A DNA stretch of 64,000 bases, taken from contig NZ_JAHXRI010000010.1 in NCBI RefSeq assembly GCF_019923725.1, positions 62,001 through 126,000 on the forward strand, given 5' to 3'. The DNA is from Zwartia hollandica. GTDB lineage: Bacteria > Pseudomonadota > Gammaproteobacteria > Burkholderiales > Burkholderiaceae_B. Positions 62,589 through 64,000 of this stretch are shown here, piece after piece; within the stretch, counting starts at the first letter, position 1; each line of letters opens with the position of its first letter. The notes beneath the pieces are model-generated. The model made no database searches. It worked only from the letters and a program-made list of their open reading frames with translations, and was not told where the DNA came from. The translations under genes were made by a program, and so were the position numbers.

Positions 62589-63515
62589 CTATCTCGCTCC
62601 ACGCGTTTTAAGTGCCGCATGATTTTTGCAGCCTTGCTCGAGTTTCAAATTGCATGCTTTGTCGTACAACGCCAGTGCTTTTATTTTGTCTTGAGGCACA
62701 CCCTCACCGTTGCTGTACATCGCACCTAGAATGTCACAACTTCCTGCCACACTCGCATCACAGGCCTGTTGATACAACTCAACGGCCTTGGACTTATCTT
62801 CACGCACACCATCGCCGTTTTTGTACATCGCACCCAGGTTGTAACAACCTCTCGCAATACCGCGATTGCATGCTTTCTGAAAGAAATCGGCCGCCTGAAC
62901 TTTATCTTCACGCACGCCAGCGCCGTTACTGTAGATCACGCCTAGGCTATAACAACCTCCTGCCACTTCACGATCACAGGCTTTCTGATACAACGTGGCT
63001 GCCTTAAGTTTGTCTTCAAGCACACCTTGACCGTTGTCGTACAGCACGCCTAAGTTATAACAACCCCCTGGAATACCACCATCACAGGCCTTTTGATAAA
63101 ACGCGGCTGCTTTGCGTTTGTCGGCACGCACACCCTCACCGTTGCTGTACATCACGCCTGAGTTGGAGCAGCCTATTGCAACACCACCATCACATGCTCG
63201 TTGATAAAACTCGAGCGCCTTGGCTTTATCTAGAAGAACACCTTCACCGTTGTCGTACATAAAGCCTAAGTTGTAACAACCGGTTGCCCGACCGCCGAGA
63301 CAGGCCTTTTGATAAAACTCAAATGCTTTAACTTTGTCTTGACGAACACCTTCACCGTTGTCGTACACCGCAGCTAAGTGAAAACAACTCATTGCACGAC
63401 CCTCCTCACATTCCTTTTGAAGCTCAGGAACGGATTGCGCATAAAGCGAAGAGGAGAACGTCATTGCTGCTGCTAGGCAGAAGACATAGGCGACATAAAA
63501 AATCGACTTTTGCAT
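62589..63515 (-). CDS. Exported Sel1-repeat protein
   Basis: The 308-residue protein has a signal peptide (ending LYAQ) and a run of about seven Sel1 repeats of 36 residues, each with the pattern GGCYNLGVMYxNGEGVRxDK followed by KAxxFYQKACDGG. This tandem helical array is a protein-interaction scaffold in the periplasm. Cysteines recur once or twice in each repeat and may form disulfides. Function is unknown. Confidence 0.9.
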   Translation of the reverse strand: MQKSIFYVAYVFCLAAAMTFSSSLYAQSVPELQKECEEGRAMSCFHLAAVYDNGEGVRQDKVKAFEFYQKACLGGRATGCYNLGFMYDNGEGVLLDKAKALEFYQRACDGGVAIGCSNSGVMYSNGEGVRADKRKAAAFYQKACDGGIPGGCYNLGVLYDNGQGVLEDKLKAATLYQKACDREVAGGCYSLGVIYSNGAGVREDKVQAADFFQKACNRGIARGCYNLGAMYKNGDGVREDKSKAVELYQQACDASVAGSCDILGAMYSNGEGVPQDKIKALALYDKACNLKLEQGCKNHAALKTRGAR

Positions 63516-63606
63516 CGTGTTCGTCCTTTAGTTTCTCAGCAAACAACTAGCTAGGTACGCAGTGCCAAGGGCAAGGCAAGCGTCGCACGTATAAACAGAC
63601 AATAAA

Positions 63607-63632
63607 AAACCACCGATTTTTTTCGGTGGTTT
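63607..63632 (-). terminator. Terminator of the tRNA-Met transcript
   Basis: AAACCACCGA (63607-63616) pairs with TCGGTGGTTT (63623-63632) around six T residues. On the minus strand it is followed by TTTATT, a short U-tail, downstream of the tRNA gene. Confidence 0.8.
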
Positions 63633-63736
63633 GCGTGTCTACCTTGTCCCAAAAGTATCCAAATCAAGACTTAGCTATTTTCTTGTTTGTGCCAAACGCA
63701 AAAATTACTTTAAGTATTTGATTTTATTGGGAAATT

Positions 63737-63813
63737 TGGTGGCGCATCCCTGATTCGAACAGGGGACCTGCGGATTATGATTCCGTCGCTCTAACCGGCT
63801 GAGCTAATGCGCC
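63737..63813 (-). tRNA. tRNA-Met (CAT anticodon)
   Basis: The minus strand folds as a full cloverleaf. The acceptor GGCGCAT/ATGCGCC pairs over 7 bp, the D-arm is GCTC/GAGC, and the anticodon stem holds loop ATCATAA with CAT. The T-arm is CCCTG TTCGAAT CAGGG, and CCA is encoded. The anticodon stem starts with an A-C mismatch. CAT is taken as elongator Met; tRNA-Ile2 (lysidine) cannot be excluded by sequence alone. Confidence 0.93.
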
Positions 63814-63985
63814 ATTTGGGGCGATTTTGCCTTGAAAAGGCAGATTGCTGCACACCAAAGACCAAAATTCTAGCATTTTTTTGGTGTTTCCGCAGTGAAA
63901 CAAGCTCGCCTGCGTGTCAAAATAGGTCGCATGACGGGGCACCAAGACCCCGCCACAAACCGAGACAAGGGAAGCCTTTAGCAAT

Positions 63986-64000
63986 ATGAGTGAACCCATC
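63986..64000 (+). CDS. Start of a gene running off the right edge
   Basis: ATG 63986 opens MSEPI and continues beyond the window. An AAGGGAAG purine-rich stretch precedes it by about 10-16 bp. Only five codons are visible, so the product cannot be named. Confidence 0.4.

Noticed and set aside
63775-63999. 74-codon minus-strand frame overlapping the tRNA gene
   Set aside because: It lies over the tRNA-Met gene and the start of the next plus-strand gene, with no ribosome site.
1-64000. CRISPR arrays, insertion sequences and rRNA operons
   Set aside because: None was seen. There is no transposase or integrase open frame and no direct-repeat/spacer pattern; mobile-element evidence is limited to the Fic repeats and the two recombinase-accessory remnants.

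Overview
The window looks like chromosomal DNA of a betaproteobacterium, probably Burkholderiales. The clues are a Bug/TctC-type periplasmic binding protein next to a TauD-type dioxygenase, an aerobic-type CO-dehydrogenase-like operon, a YchJ protein, and moderately GC-rich housekeeping genes. The genus cannot be told from the sequence. Metabolic genes of ordinary composition (a sampled 60-bp line near 29.1 kb has 35 G+C) alternate with AT-rich accessory blocks (a line near 35.2 kb has 22 G+C), which suggests acquired DNA.

Layout. 0-6.8 kb: a form-II-type (AYRGAGR) molybdenum hydroxylase operon, small-large-medium subunit plus a MoxR ATPase, opposite an acyl-CoA ligase. A Fic gene lies between them, bracketed by perfect 40-bp direct repeats. 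6.9-8.3 kb: a 43-codon RiPP-like precursor gene with its own promoter and a following attenuator-like hairpin, then an AurF-type diiron oxygenase that keeps all seven metal ligands. 8.4-30 kb: mostly single genes (DUF1993, SRAP abasic-site protein, DUF2779 and WYL proteins, MerR plus VIT/VWA pair, DUF4143 ATPase, a 19-residue-repeat secreted protein, a decayed HigBA-type module, TauD plus Bug protein, gamma-glutamyltransferase, SprT-like protease with an HD protein). 

30-40 kb is an AT-rich accessory island. Its first half is a tightly packed minus-strand operon (DUF4258-like protein, unknown, winged helix, HNH, SF2 helicase with zinc ribbons, unknown). Its second half is an ECF sigma factor with a membrane-anchored putative anti-sigma protein, two caspase-like proteases (one membrane-anchored, one with Sel1 repeats), a small membrane protein and an unknown protein. 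40-56 kb is a defence-like region: an EVE-HNH-type endonuclease, a small cargo block bracketed by two decayed copies of the same recombinase-accessory gene, and a four-gene plus-strand operon of SNF2-type helicase with DUF3883, DUF1156 adenine methylase, DUF932 protein and DUF499 ATPase. That operon resembles the helicase-methylase-ATPase (HMA) class of predicted antiviral systems. An HNH protein and, further on, a NERD-UvrD helicase follow. 56.7-64 kb returns to single genes (SAM methyltransferase, small membrane proteins, SGNH hydrolase lipoprotein, YchJ, Sel1 protein) and ends with tRNA-Met(CAT), its terminator and the first codons of another gene.

The most original candidates are the precursor/AurF pair, which lacks any familiar RiPP maturase, and the sigma/anti-sigma/caspase cluster, which could be a proteolytically gated transcription switch. 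Both are inferences from gene content and need testing.
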